From assembly GCA_001579985.1 (NCBI GenBank), contig LRSR01012773.1, positions 1-40,662 on the forward strand: DNA of 40,662 nt, written 5' to 3'. The position numbers were made by a program, and so were the translations under genes. The notes beneath the pieces were generated by a model, which worked only from the letters and a program-made list of their open reading frames with translations, was not told the origin of the DNA and did not search any database. The stretch is from Hypsibius dujardini. Lineage: Eukaryota; Tardigrada; Eutardigrada; Parachela; Hypsibiidae. Numbering within the stretch: position 1 is the first letter of the stretch; each line of letters starts with the position of its first letter. This document shows positions 1 to 11,081 of the stretch, in pieces.

Positions 1-38
<38 letters not shown>

Positions 39-50
39 GTCTGTCTGTCG
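1..50. repeat. (CTGT)n microsatellite at window edge
   Basis: Pure CTGT tetranucleotide run cut by the window edge. It is the same repeat class that fills introns throughout the window. Confidence 0.9.
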
Positions 51-939
51 GAATTCCGAGCAGACGGACAAACAGAGGGCTCGATGGAACATACGCACGA
101 GCCTCGGTCTCAATCCCCAAAAAGCAGAGTGTGGGGCACGATCGAGAGGCGATCGAGAGAAAAAACGAGAGCGATGCTTGTACGCGATCGTTAACCCGCG
201 CCGCAAAGGGCCACGCACTTATGTACCAGAGTACAACCGTAAAACCAGTTTTTTTCGGCATTAAGGATTCTGGTGCAACATACTGTAGCACTAGTGTACT
301 AGTATAAGGTATACCTTACATGTAATTGAGGCGCGAAAAAAGAGCAGCTCGGTCGATCGTCTCCGACTTTCGACTGCTGCCTGCGCATGTTGCATGGGTT
401 CGTCTAAAGTAGAGCAACGAAACCTCCACTGCATGCAGCATTACTGCAGTCTGTATCTACGCGTCAGTGGGACGGGGCACTTTCGGGTAAACATGGCTCA
501 TCCGAACTTTGTGTTCGTTGTAGCGGTTAGCATTGCCGTTTTATCGGGCCGAGACTTTAGACCCAATTCAAAATTCGGACAGTACTCGTACTATTGGGTA
601 TATTATACGTCCTGACACCATACGCAATAACCTTATCAGGAGATAGGATAATAACACCTTTAAGAACGATATTGCAATGTTTCTCAAATATTTAGGCTGG
701 ATTTTGGGAAAAGTTTATCGCGATGACCTCCGTCGAGTCTCGCAACAGAGTCCTCAATATGAACTTTCAGGCCTCATTTTCAAGTGCTGCTGTACACGAA
801 ATGGCCACCATGCTGGGTGTTTGGCTCAAACTCGGGCCACCCCATTTTCGTTGCACCCAGCTAAAGAGTGGTTCGAACTCTGCCACCCAGTAATCTGGCC
901 ACGTGTGCAATCGCATGTACTGGTACCCCCCCCCACTTC
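51..939. other. Flank without a recognisable gene
   Basis: Only short open frames occur here (for example 394-615 on +, 73 codons). None has recognisable motifs or splice partners. I see no RNA gene or promoter that I can support. It may be intergenic or part of a long upstream intron of the zinc-finger gene. Confidence 0.5.
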
Positions 940-1132
940 AATGCCCATGCGCATAGCCGGTGTGCACTCCATGCGCATAGCTGTTGTGCGCCCCATGCGC
1001 ATAGCTGTTGTGCACCCCATGCGCAAAGCTGGTGTGCACCCCATGCGCATAGCTGGTGTGCGCCCCATGCGTGGTGTGCGCCCCATGCGCATAGCTGGTG
1101 TGCGCCCCATGCGCATGGCTGGTGTGCGCCAT
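940..1132. repeat. 24-base minisatellite
   Basis: About eight imperfect copies of a unit built around atgcgcatagctggtgtgcg, with one shortened copy near 1068-1082. Because the unit is a multiple of three it gives long open frames on both strands (His/Ala-rich or MRMGRTPA-like). These are repeat artefacts, not genes. Confidence 0.9.
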
Positions 1133-1512
1133 CCTAGAGTGCCCCTGACCGAGTTTGTGATGTAGTGTTTAGGCATCTCCAATGACGCACTTCCCTGTTT
1201 ATTGAATGGATAAATCGGGAAGTCGATCGGGTCGAGGACAGAGAGGATGGGGTGATGATGATACCACCCTACCCTTTATCGTCGATATATACCACCCTTA
1301 TACTCAGGAATCTAAAATAAGGGTGGGATTATAACCATAGGTTACTTGCGTCATTGCCTGTGTCGCGCAGTGCGTCACGGGTTTGCGTGGGTTCGCTATT
1401 TAAAATTCGATCCCCCCCCTCCCCCCAACAACAAACATCTCTCTGCCATGGGTGTGACGGATCATAAGCCTCCAGGATGGAGAAGAGGCAGGGCTCACAT
1501 CATGGCGTAGTT
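1133..1512. other. Non-coding stretch between repeats
   Basis: No gene recognised. It contains a short poly-C tract near 1411-1427 and a weak duplication around taccaccctta (1262-1325). Confidence 0.4.
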
Positions 1513-1600
1513 AGTAATTTTAATTTTAATTTTAATTTTAATTTTAATTTTAATTTTAATTTTAATTTTAATTTTAATTTTAATTTTAATTTTAATTTTT
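1513..1600. repeat. (TTTTAA)n hexanucleotide array
   Basis: About 14 perfect copies of the hexamer ttttaa. Translated it gives the false peptides (FN)n on + and (KI)n on -. Confidence 0.95.
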
Positions 1601-2206
1601 ACTATTCCTGCTCCCATCGTTCTGTTATAGCAAGCAAAACAGATCGACAAAACATACCAAGCTTGAACGTTGAGGATTAGCATAACGTTTCTTTCTAACG
1701 ATTAGAGGGGACGATCGGAGGATGAGAAGTCGGGAGTGAACAGTGAACGCTGGTCAAGCGAGAGCCCTACCAAAGCGAATCAGTTCAATTCAATTCACTC
1801 GTTAGAGACTGACAGCGCGCACGCACACAGTAAAATTGCTCGTTTATTTAGTTTGCCATATTTTCTGACACACTCTTTTCGCCTCAAGGGTTTCTCCGTT
1901 CTCAAACGTGTACCCTTCTCCTTCCTTCGCTTCAATCTTTTTCGCGCACTCTCACCCCCATCGCACCCATATTTTCTGCACATTGCCAAAAGCATCACCC
2001 TCCATTCTACGCCATTTCAGACTCGTCATTGCACAATCCATCATGGACTTTTATTTATTTTATTCATTGGCGATTACAATGTACAAAATAATTCCTTGAT
2101 TTCACCTTTGCCCCTGCCTTGCACCTACTTTCCTATTTCATAGGATAACTTTGATTTTTTTTTTCAGATTTCTGCTTTAAAATTATACTGGAATCGGCCC
2201 GTGCAG
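1601..2206 (+). promoter_or_regulatory. Probable 5' flank/5' UTR of the zinc-finger gene
   Basis: Pyrimidine-rich sequence ends in a good 3' splice site at 2152-2167 (a T-rich tract followed by cag), 39 bases before the chosen ATG at 2207. This suggests an upstream non-coding exon and a 5' UTR intron. The upstream exon and promoter could not be located. Confidence 0.4.
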
Positions 2207-3860
2207 ATGGATTTTTCAGTGCCCATCAAGCGCTACGACACGGAGGGAATGTTTTCTTCCCCTCCGGGGCCTCCCTCACCAACCGTCCCAAGCCGCGGCA
2301 GCGCAAACGGTTTATCCAAGTTGGATTTAATTTTTGCCCGTCCCGGGGTGTTGAAACACAACGCGGCAGCCGCATCGAGTGCTTCCTCATCAGCGGATAG
2401 TGGGTCAAGTTCCACTCGGTCTACTCAAGGCCAGTCAATCAACCAATCGACCTATCAAGCGCACGGTTCATCGCCCAGCCATGCAATCAATCAATCCAGC
2501 AGTCACTCTCACGGGGCATCTTCCGCCGGACGTGCTTCCTCCTCCCACGATCCTTCCTCCTCGCAGTCATTCCCCAGCAGTTCACAGCGAAGTAACATCA
2601 TTGTGAATACCAATCGTGAGCGGGCATTTTCAGCACAGCAGCGGGAAGATTCACATTCACCCAGGCTGTTGAATGGAGCTCCAATTCCACTGTCAGCTAA
2701 TGGAAGTGGAACTGGTGTCGTCCGCCGTGGAAATGGAATCGGTGGACAAAATGGCGTTCGTTTTCCCAGCAGCAGTGGGCAACAGCGTGCTGCCGCATCA
2801 CCGAGTCTCCGCTCACCGCCGGCCTATCACGACACGTTGCGCTATTTACAGGGCTCATTGCGGGGCTCCAACTCACCGGTCGGTCAGCGGATGTCCTTGA
2901 AGCCTCCTCATCACCATCCGACAGCTCAACAGCAGCAGCAACAGACCCGACCGCTGAAATTCGCCCCGATGAAGCCGCCACCTCCGCTGCCGCAGCGCAG
3001 CGAGCCACTCCGGCAGGTGCGCGACTATGTCATCCACTCTAATACATCGACACCGTCCACTTCCACCGGAGGGAATACCGGTAATGGTAGGAATTCCGGC
3101 GGTGCCGGTCACACCCTCACCCACGACCCAGACACCTTGGCCAAGATATCGGAACTGGCGAAAATCACCCGGGCCTCCATTCCCATGTCGCCGTTGGAGG
3201 ACGACGCGGAGATGGTGTCCACATTCCGCGGGAGGGATTACCGGGAGTTGATGCCGCCGCCGGCTGCTCGAGGTATGCCTCATCTTCCAGTTGGACTGCC
3301 GATTTATGAATTCGATTATTTTTATGAAATCATTCTTTTTAGCTCTTTTCTGTTTCGAAATCGTAGCTACTAGTAGTATCTTAATCGTGTGACTAATAAT
3401 GACTACGCATTTCAAGTAAACTAGTGATGTCTTGTGTTTTCATTCTTGGCAAGCCTGTTTTCCGAGTACTGATGAGTGATTAACTGGGCTTTATTCGTTC
3501 TTCCATTCCACAGGTGCAGCCGCATCGATATCGTCAGCAGCAGCTCGCACGCCTAGCCCTTCGACGGGGAGATCGACGACACACCACGGCAGCGGTGGTG
3601 GAGGAAGTAAGGAAGTGATGACACCGGAAGCCATGACGTCGGTGGCGTCGCAGCTGGGCATCCAGGTGGAGGTGGTACACAAGTTGAGCCCGACTCCGAC
3701 GATTGCGATGACGCTACGGTCGCGGTTTCTCGCGCCCCAGGAGACGAATTTGGGCTTCTCCAATTTCGCCAGCGCTGTGGCGTTCCTCACGCTGGACGAA
3801 CCGCCACTGAATCCTCTGGAAATAGGTCAGAGATAGGCAGGCAGAGAGCCAGTCCGACGG

Positions 3861-3901
<41 letters not shown>

Positions 3902-6900
3902 GCAGCCACGACAGGCAGCCAGACAAAGAGACAGACAGACATGCAAGCAAGCAGACTGAGACTTAGACTGAATCAGACAGACGGGAGACGGGCAGACAGA
4001 TAGATGGACAGACAGACGATGGCAAACGTCGAACCGAGAACTAATTAGTATTTTTTTTTCTCAGAGAGTTCAAAAGATGTCTTAATCTCCATCTTCGGAC
4101 CAAAAATGACCCTGTACCGTTGCGGCGGTTGTGAGTCAACCTTCGTGTTTCGCTCAGTGTTCTCGGACCATTTGTACCGCGGCATTGTGCCCTATCGCCT
4201 GCGCTGCTCCCACTGCAAAGACACCTTGGCCTTCACCAATGTCTGCCAGGTGAAGGAACATGTCCGCAGCCACGGCTACACCAACTTCCAACTGGCCAAA
4301 GGTTTTGTCCTCACTGTTGCCGAGGTGAACGATGAAAATCTTCAGCCTGGCGAGTCACTCGGGGCAAAACTCGCCGCCGAGCAGTTGGCCAAATCGCAGA
4401 ACCATTCGTTGGCGATGAAAGCAATGTCGGCGGCCAGCACTTTGCCCTCCTCCGGTGTGGTTTCTGCCGTGGTGACCAAGCCAGCAGCTGCACCCAATTC
4501 GGCAAACAGAATGTTGCAAGAAATGTTGAAACGAACAGACGATTCACCACCTGATGTCCCCCGAATGGCCTCTCCTTTGGCTCGGCCACCGGAAGTGACG
4601 ACTTATCGGCAATCTCAGCAGCAGCAGCAGTTGATGACATCGGTGCCGGCACGGAATTCTGCGGCTCATGCACTACAACGTTTGCGTCTCCAGGTGTGTT
4701 TACGAAACTTGCTGTTCTTGTCTATTTCTATATATCTGTCTGCCTATCGGTCTGTATCTATCTGACTGTCTGTGTGTCTGTTTGACCGTCTATATGTGTT
4801 GATCTTGATTCTGCTTAACCGCCTATTGTTTGTCTATACTCGTAGTCGTACTGCCTTTCCGGCGCCATAGGTGATCGCTGATTGACTTGAGTATTAATTT
4901 TGTTTTCATATCTTAAAAGCTAACGGCGATCAATATCCCTTTTAGAATAGCTGTTGACAGAGTAAACGTTTTGAGTTCCAGGCAGTTTACCAATCAAAAA
5001 CTTGGCTTCCCTGCATGTTCTTTGTTTACCTGCTTTCATGCTAAATATAGCCGACGGTACGGATACATTGTTGACTGACAATTAATTTATCCACGCACGA
5101 TATATCTGACTTCAGGGTAAATAGTAAACATTTCCTCCTGCAGGCCTAGCTGTCGGGCATTTGGGCCATCCTGCCTGCCTCTTTTGTCCAAGTATCTATG
5201 CCCATCTGTCTGTCCGTCTGTCTACCTGTCTGCCTGCCTGTCCGTCTGTCTACCTGTCTGCCTGCCTGTCTGTCTGTCTGTCTCTATGTCTGCCTGTCTG
5301 TCTGTCTGCCTGTCTCTATGTATGTATGTATGTCTGTTTGTTTGTCTGTCTGCCTGTCTGCCTTAGTTTAACTGTCAGTCTGCTTTCAGGTAGAAGCGCA
5401 GGCAATGATGAAGAACTCTCAGGACTTCGCCAAACCCTCCTCTCCCATTCCACGACAGCAGCAATCGCTCCAGCAGCAGCAACAGCAACACCAGCGTGCC
5501 ACCGGACAGCCTCTGCTCCGTCAAATTATCCGTAATCCATCCACCCCGCAGCAAACCGCCACCACCGGCGCGACGACCAGCTTCGACGTCAGCCGCGGCG
5601 CCCCGAAGATCGCCTGTCTTTACTGCCGGTCCTCCTTCGACGGGCAGTCCGGCATCACGCACCACTTCCAGCGCTTCAAGGACATCACCGACGCCGCGGC
5701 CAACTACCGCTGTAAGGAGTGCAAGGTGGTCTGCTGCAACCAGTGCAGCTTCGACGCGCACCAGAAAATCCATCGGTTGAATCGCAGCAGTCCCAACATG
5801 TCGGAAATCTGCTGCCCGGAGTGCGGCCTGAAGCTGGACAATATCGACGACATTACCAATCATATTGAGCGGCGGTGCGTCCATTGGTGTAGGATGTTGT
5901 GCACGTCCTTCAACTGCTGCATCCAGAACTGCCGCTACAGCTCCAGCAACGAGGACGACTATTTCCTCCACATGTAAGCTGCGCTTCGTTTTTTCCCTAC
6001 CAACCACTACCATTATTTACCACTTAACGAATTTATTTGATCAATTATTTTTTGGAAAAAAAACAGTATATTTTTAAAAATCAGAATTTTGGATTTTGGA
6101 TTTTGGATTTTGTACTTTTCTAATATTCAGAATTATCCTTTGATAATTACGTTGACTGGATTTATATATCATGATTTCACATTGGGGTCTCAGGCTCGAA
6201 ATTACATCCGCGGTTTCAGAAAAAAATAAGGGAAGAAAACAATTCCAATTTCCCAAAAAAAACAAGAATCGTTTTTGGATGCCAGGGGGCGGAGCTATGG
6301 GTTAGTTTCATTCTAGGCTTCCGGGTGACATTGCAGAAATGACCCATAGCTCCGCACCCTGGCATCCAAATAAGATTTTGCTGATGTCAATCGATTCCAA
6401 ATCGAATTGGGAGTGGAAGGGTGTCAAAAATCTTGAAATCAATAGTTGTCCAGAAAACGAGAATTAATAAAACGAGAATTAATACAATTAAGTGGTTGGG
6501 ATCAAAAAAATTTGTACTTCGGAAACGTGGCTGATGAAACAATCAATCAAGCTCCGGGCCATAGCACAAAGTGGTGCTGGAATTTTCGTACACATAATTA
6601 TGAAAAAATCCCACTCCGATCGGGAGAGAAAATCTCCCTTACTAAAAACTATTTAAACTATCTTATCTATCTAAAACTATCTAAAAGTGTGTAAACAATG
6701 CAGTATTTGAAGAACTATTGGAATTGCTATGCGCCTTCTTTTAATTGTATTAATTGCCATTTTATTAGTGTATTTCATTGCTGTACCGTAAATATCTGTC
6801 TGCAAATATCTTTTCATCATATTTAAAATTATGTTTGGGATTAAGGAAGAAGAGCAAAAAAAGGCATTTCATATTCCTGTGACATATTTCATCTGCCGTT

Positions 6901-8427
6901 AATTTTTGCAGGGTGAACGAGCACAGTGGGACTCCGGACGGCAAGAACGTCTGCCCGGTCTGTCGCGCGGGGATCCACGGCCCGCGTTCCGTCCTTATGG
7001 AGCACCTAATGAGTCCCGGGTCATGCCGGCAACGGATCCTCCAGCAGAAGTCTATGTTTTTCGCCTACCATTGTGTGTACTGCGAGGAGAGCAGCGGGCC
7101 GGTCTTTGAAACTAAGGCGGCCATGCGCGACCACATTGCGCACACCCATGCCATGGGCCTGCCCAAGTGTGCGTGGATCGGTCTGAGCCAGCCGCCATCT
7201 GCGCCGCCCGTGGTCACTGCCCATGCCAAACGGATCTCCACGTTCAGTGACTTTGAGAATACCTTCAAGCGACCGAATCCCGGAAGCGGAGGGATTGTGA
7301 ATTCCTTGCTGGCTCGCAGGAGCGCGGAGACGTCGGGGGCGGCACCGTCGTTTTTGACGAGCGACAGCATTGCCAGTCAGGCAGCGAAGCAGTTGGCAAG
7401 GTAGGACTGAAGCTCGGAGTTTTCGTCCGTCTGCCTTTCCGCTTGTCTGTTTATCGGCAGATTTGTCTGTCTGTCTGTCTGATAATCTACCTGCCTGTCT
7501 GTCTGCCTGTCTGTCTGTCTGCTTGCTTGTCTGTCTGTCTATTTGTCGGTATGCGCTTGTGTGTCCGTCTGTCTTGTCCGCTTTTCTGCCTGTCTATATT
7601 GTTTTCCTGTTTGTCTGCCTGCTTCACTGTTCACCGTTTGTCATCTGTTTTTTTGCGGTGCACTTCTTTAGCTAAACGCTGTTTCTCTCGCGTCTAGAAT
7701 GGATTACGGCCGTCTACCTCAGCAACAATCGTCCCCGACTGCCACCCACTCGCCCATCATCCAAAACCTGTCCCTCCTCAAACGCACTCTGGTGGAGGAA
7801 GACTCCCCTACCCCAGCACCTCCACCGTCGCTATCGGCCCACAAGAAGTCCCGCCTGACCTTCGGCTGCCAGCTGTGCACCTACGAGGGCAGCACCCACG
7901 ACGAGTTGGCCGCTCACACTGACCAGGTACATCAGTACACCCGCGAACCGAAAAAGCCCCTCGAGCCAGGAGCCGCAGCTTCCGTGAAGAAACCCTCCGG
8001 CCGGTTCGAGTGCAAGGTCTGCGAGATGGAACGGCGTTTCTTCTCCTGCGACACGGCCAGCGTCTTCCACGACCACGTGCGCCGCAGCCATCCGGCCAAG
8101 GACTCGAGTTTTCAGTGCAGCGAGTGCGCGCTGCAGCTGCTGTCGATGAGTGTGCTGCAGATGCACTTGCGGGTCAACCACGACGTCTCCGACCCGACGG
8201 CCTTCTTCGCCGCGTCGCCCTTCTACGCGGGCATGCGGATGATCCGGCAGCAGAGTTCGCTGCCGACCGCGGCTGCTGTCAGCCCTTCCTTCGTGCAGAT
8301 GTCTTCCACGTCGGCGGCATTCCATCCGCAACAGCGCTCGCGACTCGGCTCCAATAGCGGAATCTTCCAGCATAGCTCGTACAACCCGAACGACCAAGCC
8401 GGTGGCGGTGGAACGTCTCACAATTGA
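2207..8427 (+). CDS. Multi-C2H2 zinc-finger protein (ZNF592/687/532- or POGZ-like)
   Basis: Six exons join in phase: 2207-3272, 3514-3825, 4065-4693, 5390-5973, 6912-7400, 7698-8427, giving 1269 residues. Residues 1-460 are low-complexity (Ser, Pro, Gln, Gly) without fingers. About ten C2H2-type fingers follow. The first pair is near residues 479-535 (YRCGGC...H, LRCSHC...HVRSH). A cluster from about 725 (IACLYC, YRCKEC, ICCPEC, then CCIQNC, whose two His straddle the exon 4/5 junction) continues with VCPVC and YHCVYC, then FGCQLC, FECKVC and FQCSEC in the last exon. Spacing is irregular and there are no TGEKP linkers, unlike DNA-reading KRAB-type arrays. This is closer to chromatin-associated ZNF592/ZNF687/ZNF532 or POGZ/ZNF280 proteins. 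A nuclear, chromatin-linked role is inference; exact orthology is unresolved. Introns 2, 3 and 5 hold CTGT/CAGA repeats. Confidence 0.85.
3861..3901. repeat. (CAGA)n in zinc-finger gene intron 2
   Basis: Ten CAGA units just after the exon 2 donor (gtcaga at 3826), with looser CAGA-like sequence to about 4015. Confidence 0.9.
5190..5366. repeat. (CTGT/CTGC)n in zinc-finger gene intron 3
   Basis: Imperfect CTGT array between the donor at 4694 and the acceptor at 5389. It gives false open frames rich in CLSVCLS. Confidence 0.9.
6161..6226 (+). repeat. Dispersed repeat fragment, family of 8829-9155
   Basis: Shares tatatcatgattt, attggggtctcaggctc-like and acatccgcggtttcagaaaa blocks with 8876-8940. 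The companion block around cccactccgatcgggag lies at 6611-6634. Confidence 0.75.
6274..6370. repeat. Short inverted repeat (hairpin)
   Basis: The left arm at 6274-6302 and right arm at 6342-6370 are near-perfect reverse complements (core ggagctatgggt / acccatagctcc) around a 39-base loop. It looks like a small non-autonomous element or foldback. Confidence 0.8.
7462..7620. repeat. (CTGT)n in zinc-finger gene intron 5
   Basis: Imperfect CTGT/CTGC array filling the intron between the donor at 7401 and the acceptor at 7697. Confidence 0.9.
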
Positions 8428-8828
8428 TCTGACCCTGTTTTATGCTTTTTTTATGATTTGCAATTTTCTTCCATGGTTTGTTTGTTTGCCAAAGAAAGCT
8501 TGCTTTGCAGGATTAAGTTTGAGCCATTTTTCTCTCTTCCATTTTTTTTACGGATTTTTTTTCCGGATATTGTAGTTGTCTGGTGTGACATGTAGTATTT
8601 TTTGCATGATACTGATCTGTTGATGAAAGATGCCTTCGATATGCTTGATACGCTTATTTGTACTATACTAGTACGTTCATCCGAGTGCTTTATGTAAGAA
8701 CTTGCCTTATAATTATGACGCGTTTTGGTTGGTGTCACTTGGGAAACCGCGAATGTATTTTCTGCTTTGATTGATTGATTCATCGGCAACGTTTCCGAAG
8801 CTTACTTACTCCGAAGCTAAGAACGGAG

Positions 8829-9155
8829 ATTTTCCCTCCCGATCGGAGTGGGTTTTTCTTTCATGAATACCTGTCCATATATCATGATTTTACATTAAGG
8901 TCTCGGGCTCCAAAATCACATCCGCGGTTTCAGAAAAAAATTAAACAAGAATATAATTCCCCCTTCTTTTTGTGGTGTGGCCCGGGGCTTGATTGATTGA
9001 TTGATTAGCAACATTTCCGAAGCTTCAATTCTATTTTTTTTCCTTATTTTTTCTAAAAGCGCGGATGTGATTTCCAGCCCAAAACTCCAATATAAAATTA
9101 TGATATAGGAACAGGTATTCGTGAAAAAAAGCTCACTCCGATCGGGAGGGAAAAC
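8829..9155. repeat. Foldback element with ~100-base inverted arms
   Basis: The left arm 8829-8928 and right arm 9061-9155 are imperfect reverse complements; both contain the ccctcccgatcggagtg block and the cacatccgcg block. The centre repeats a fragment (ttgattgatt...ttccgaagctt) also found directly upstream at about 8768-8806. There is no coding capacity. It shares blocks with intron 4 of the zinc-finger gene. Confidence 0.8.
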
Positions 9156-9217
9156 TCAGTTTTTGCCCAAGTTAGTTCTACGTAGATGGGAAATCTGGCT
9201 TATACCGGGACACTGGC

Positions 9218-9507
9218 GGCACGATCTAAAACATGGACTGTACTGGGTGTACTGGACTCGTGTACTGTACTGACTTTGGAACATATTCAACAGAAAGTTA
9301 GTCAATCAACAATCAACCAAATGAACAGCACATGACTTTCAATCAAGCAATCAATAGACAGCAATTGCCTCAATAGACTTGTAGTTGTATACCGTCAATT
9401 GATTGCTTGATTGTTGATTGACTAACTTTTTGTTGATTGTGATTGACTAAGTCAGTACAGAATATGAGTCCAGTACACCCAGTACAGTCCATGTTTTAGA
9501 TCGTGCC
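9218..9507. mobile_element. Non-autonomous inverted-repeat transposon (MITE/foldback) with 9-base TSD
   Basis: A 290-base element with ~57-base terminal inverted repeats: 9218-9274 begins ggcacgatct and 9451-9507 ends agatcgtgcc, with few mismatches. A second inner inverted pair (about 9294-9316 against 9407-9428) makes it a long hairpin. It is flanked by a perfect 9-base direct repeat, gacactggc, at 9209-9217 and 9508-9516, which reads as a target-site duplication. A 9-base duplication with long terminal inverted repeats is typical of Mutator-like elements. No transposase is present, so it must have been moved by another copy. Confidence 0.88.
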
Positions 9508-9537
9508 GACACTGGCAACGCGAATCTGCTCAATTCG

Positions 9538-9567
9538 NAGTACAGTCCATGTTTTAGATCGTGCCCT
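9538..9567. repeat. Extra end fragment of the 9218-9507 element, beside an N
   Basis: Bases 9539-9566 repeat the right end of the element (agtacagtccatgttttaga onwards). Base 9538 is N, so this may be a second copy collapsed or misassembled at a gap. Confidence 0.75.
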
Positions 9568-9639
9568 TCCATCCTCCGGCGCTGGCTTCGAAGTGTAAAA
9601 TCTATCATCTTTGGTGCTTTTGTCAATGTAGTGCAAAAC

Positions 9640-10980
9640 ATGCCCAGTTGTCAGCAGTGCGGTCTGGAGAAGTTCTACGAAGCTGACGGGTATTTCTACT
9701 GCGAGATCTGCCACATCCAGTCGCAGGATCTTCTCCGCACCGTCAACGAGTCCGAGTTCACCTCCCAAGTGGCCTTCAACATCCGCGCTAATGCCTTCCG
9801 AATCGGACCGACTCAGTCCCAGCGGGAAGAGGACGGTGCGGGCGACTTGGTGGCAGGCGCAGCATCGGGAAGAACTCACGGATCTCTTTTCACGCCAGGC
9901 AAACCGGAAAGCCTTTTCTTACTGGCGGATGTCGTACTCCGCGCCCAGGTCGAATGGCTTGTGCAGAACGCCGGGGCTAGGAAGCAGTTGTCGGATGTGG
10001 TTAAAAATGTTTGGTTCAGGTATGAGTGAAGCAGGGGGGGGGAGGTTTGAAAAGTAGTGACTTCCTGACAATCAATCAATCAATCCACATGATCCCATTG
10101 CAAGTGCTCAATCTGTGTGCCAATCGATCAATCAATTCTTCCATTTAATTGCCAACAACACCGTGACCATCAAGCAAGTGTTGCGCAATGCGGGTTTTGT
10201 CATTCCTCCAGTAAATTACTTATTTTGTGACACTTTTTATGAATGTTCAAATATACTTTTTTGATAAGGTAACTGAAATAATACTACTATTTACATTTGA
10301 TCAATGCAACTGGACATCTTTGACTTTGAAGACTTTGCGCATCGTCTGCTCGCGATCTCAAGGGACACTTTTCTGCAGTACCCGTAAATTTTGACCAACC
10401 CGGGCTGTGCCTTTTCAGTGCCGTTCACCAAATTACCACTGTACGGACAAATATTCGGAATGGCACGACTGTACAATCAATCGATCGATCACGAGTAAGC
10501 TGTACGAAATGAGCCAATCAGAGAAGAGTGAATCAGATTGAACGTTCAATCGAGTGCAGGGCCATACCGAGGGAGGCGGGGCTTAGCTGTCCCTTAAGAT
10601 CGCGAGCATACGGCATATATGTGCAAATGTATTTGTGTGTTGGATAGCTACTTGGCCAAAGCCGTGCCGGATCTTTCCCAGGGACTTTCCGGGGATTCCG
10701 GCCCTCTCCGCAAAGGGAACACGTGGGTCAAGACTTTAAGGGAAGTGGATATTTCTGCTATGGGGAACTGCCGGTATAAGGACTTGAAGAGACTAATGGA
10801 CTACTGGGAGTCTTTGACTCGCCCCCCAGATGAGTGCGATGATGAAAATGTCTCTCCGGAAGGGATTGAAAACCAAGAAGTATGGTCATCGCAAAAAGAT
10901 TCATTTTTTTCGGCTTAAAAGCAAGCAGGCAGAGAGCCTGTACACAGACAGGCAAACAGGCAGACAGGCAGGCAGGCCGG

Positions 10981-11027
<47 letters not shown>

Positions 11028-11048
11028 ACAGACAGGCAGACAGACAGC

Positions 11049-11081
<33 letters not shown>

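Larger units (their letters stand above)
5974..6911 (+). other. Intron 4 of the zinc-finger gene
   Basis: AT-rich 938-base intron (donor gtaagc, acceptor tttttgcag). It holds a fragment (6161-6226, then 6611-6634) of the repeat family found as inverted arms at 8829-9155, and a separate hairpin at 6274-6370. Confidence 0.8.

Noticed and set aside
868-885. tRNA-like T-arm (ggttcgaac with flanking complementarity)
   Set aside because: The loop register is wrong for a T-loop and no anticodon, D-arm or acceptor stem can be drawn around it.
677-1182. Overlapping open frames on both strands (162 and 118 codons)
   Set aside because: They exist only because the 24-base minisatellite is a multiple of three. 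The translations are simple repeats with no flanking conserved sequence.
5375-6013. 212-codon minus-strand frame opposite zinc-finger exon 4
   Set aside because: Antisense shadow of a real exon with zinc-finger codon structure; no motifs of its own.
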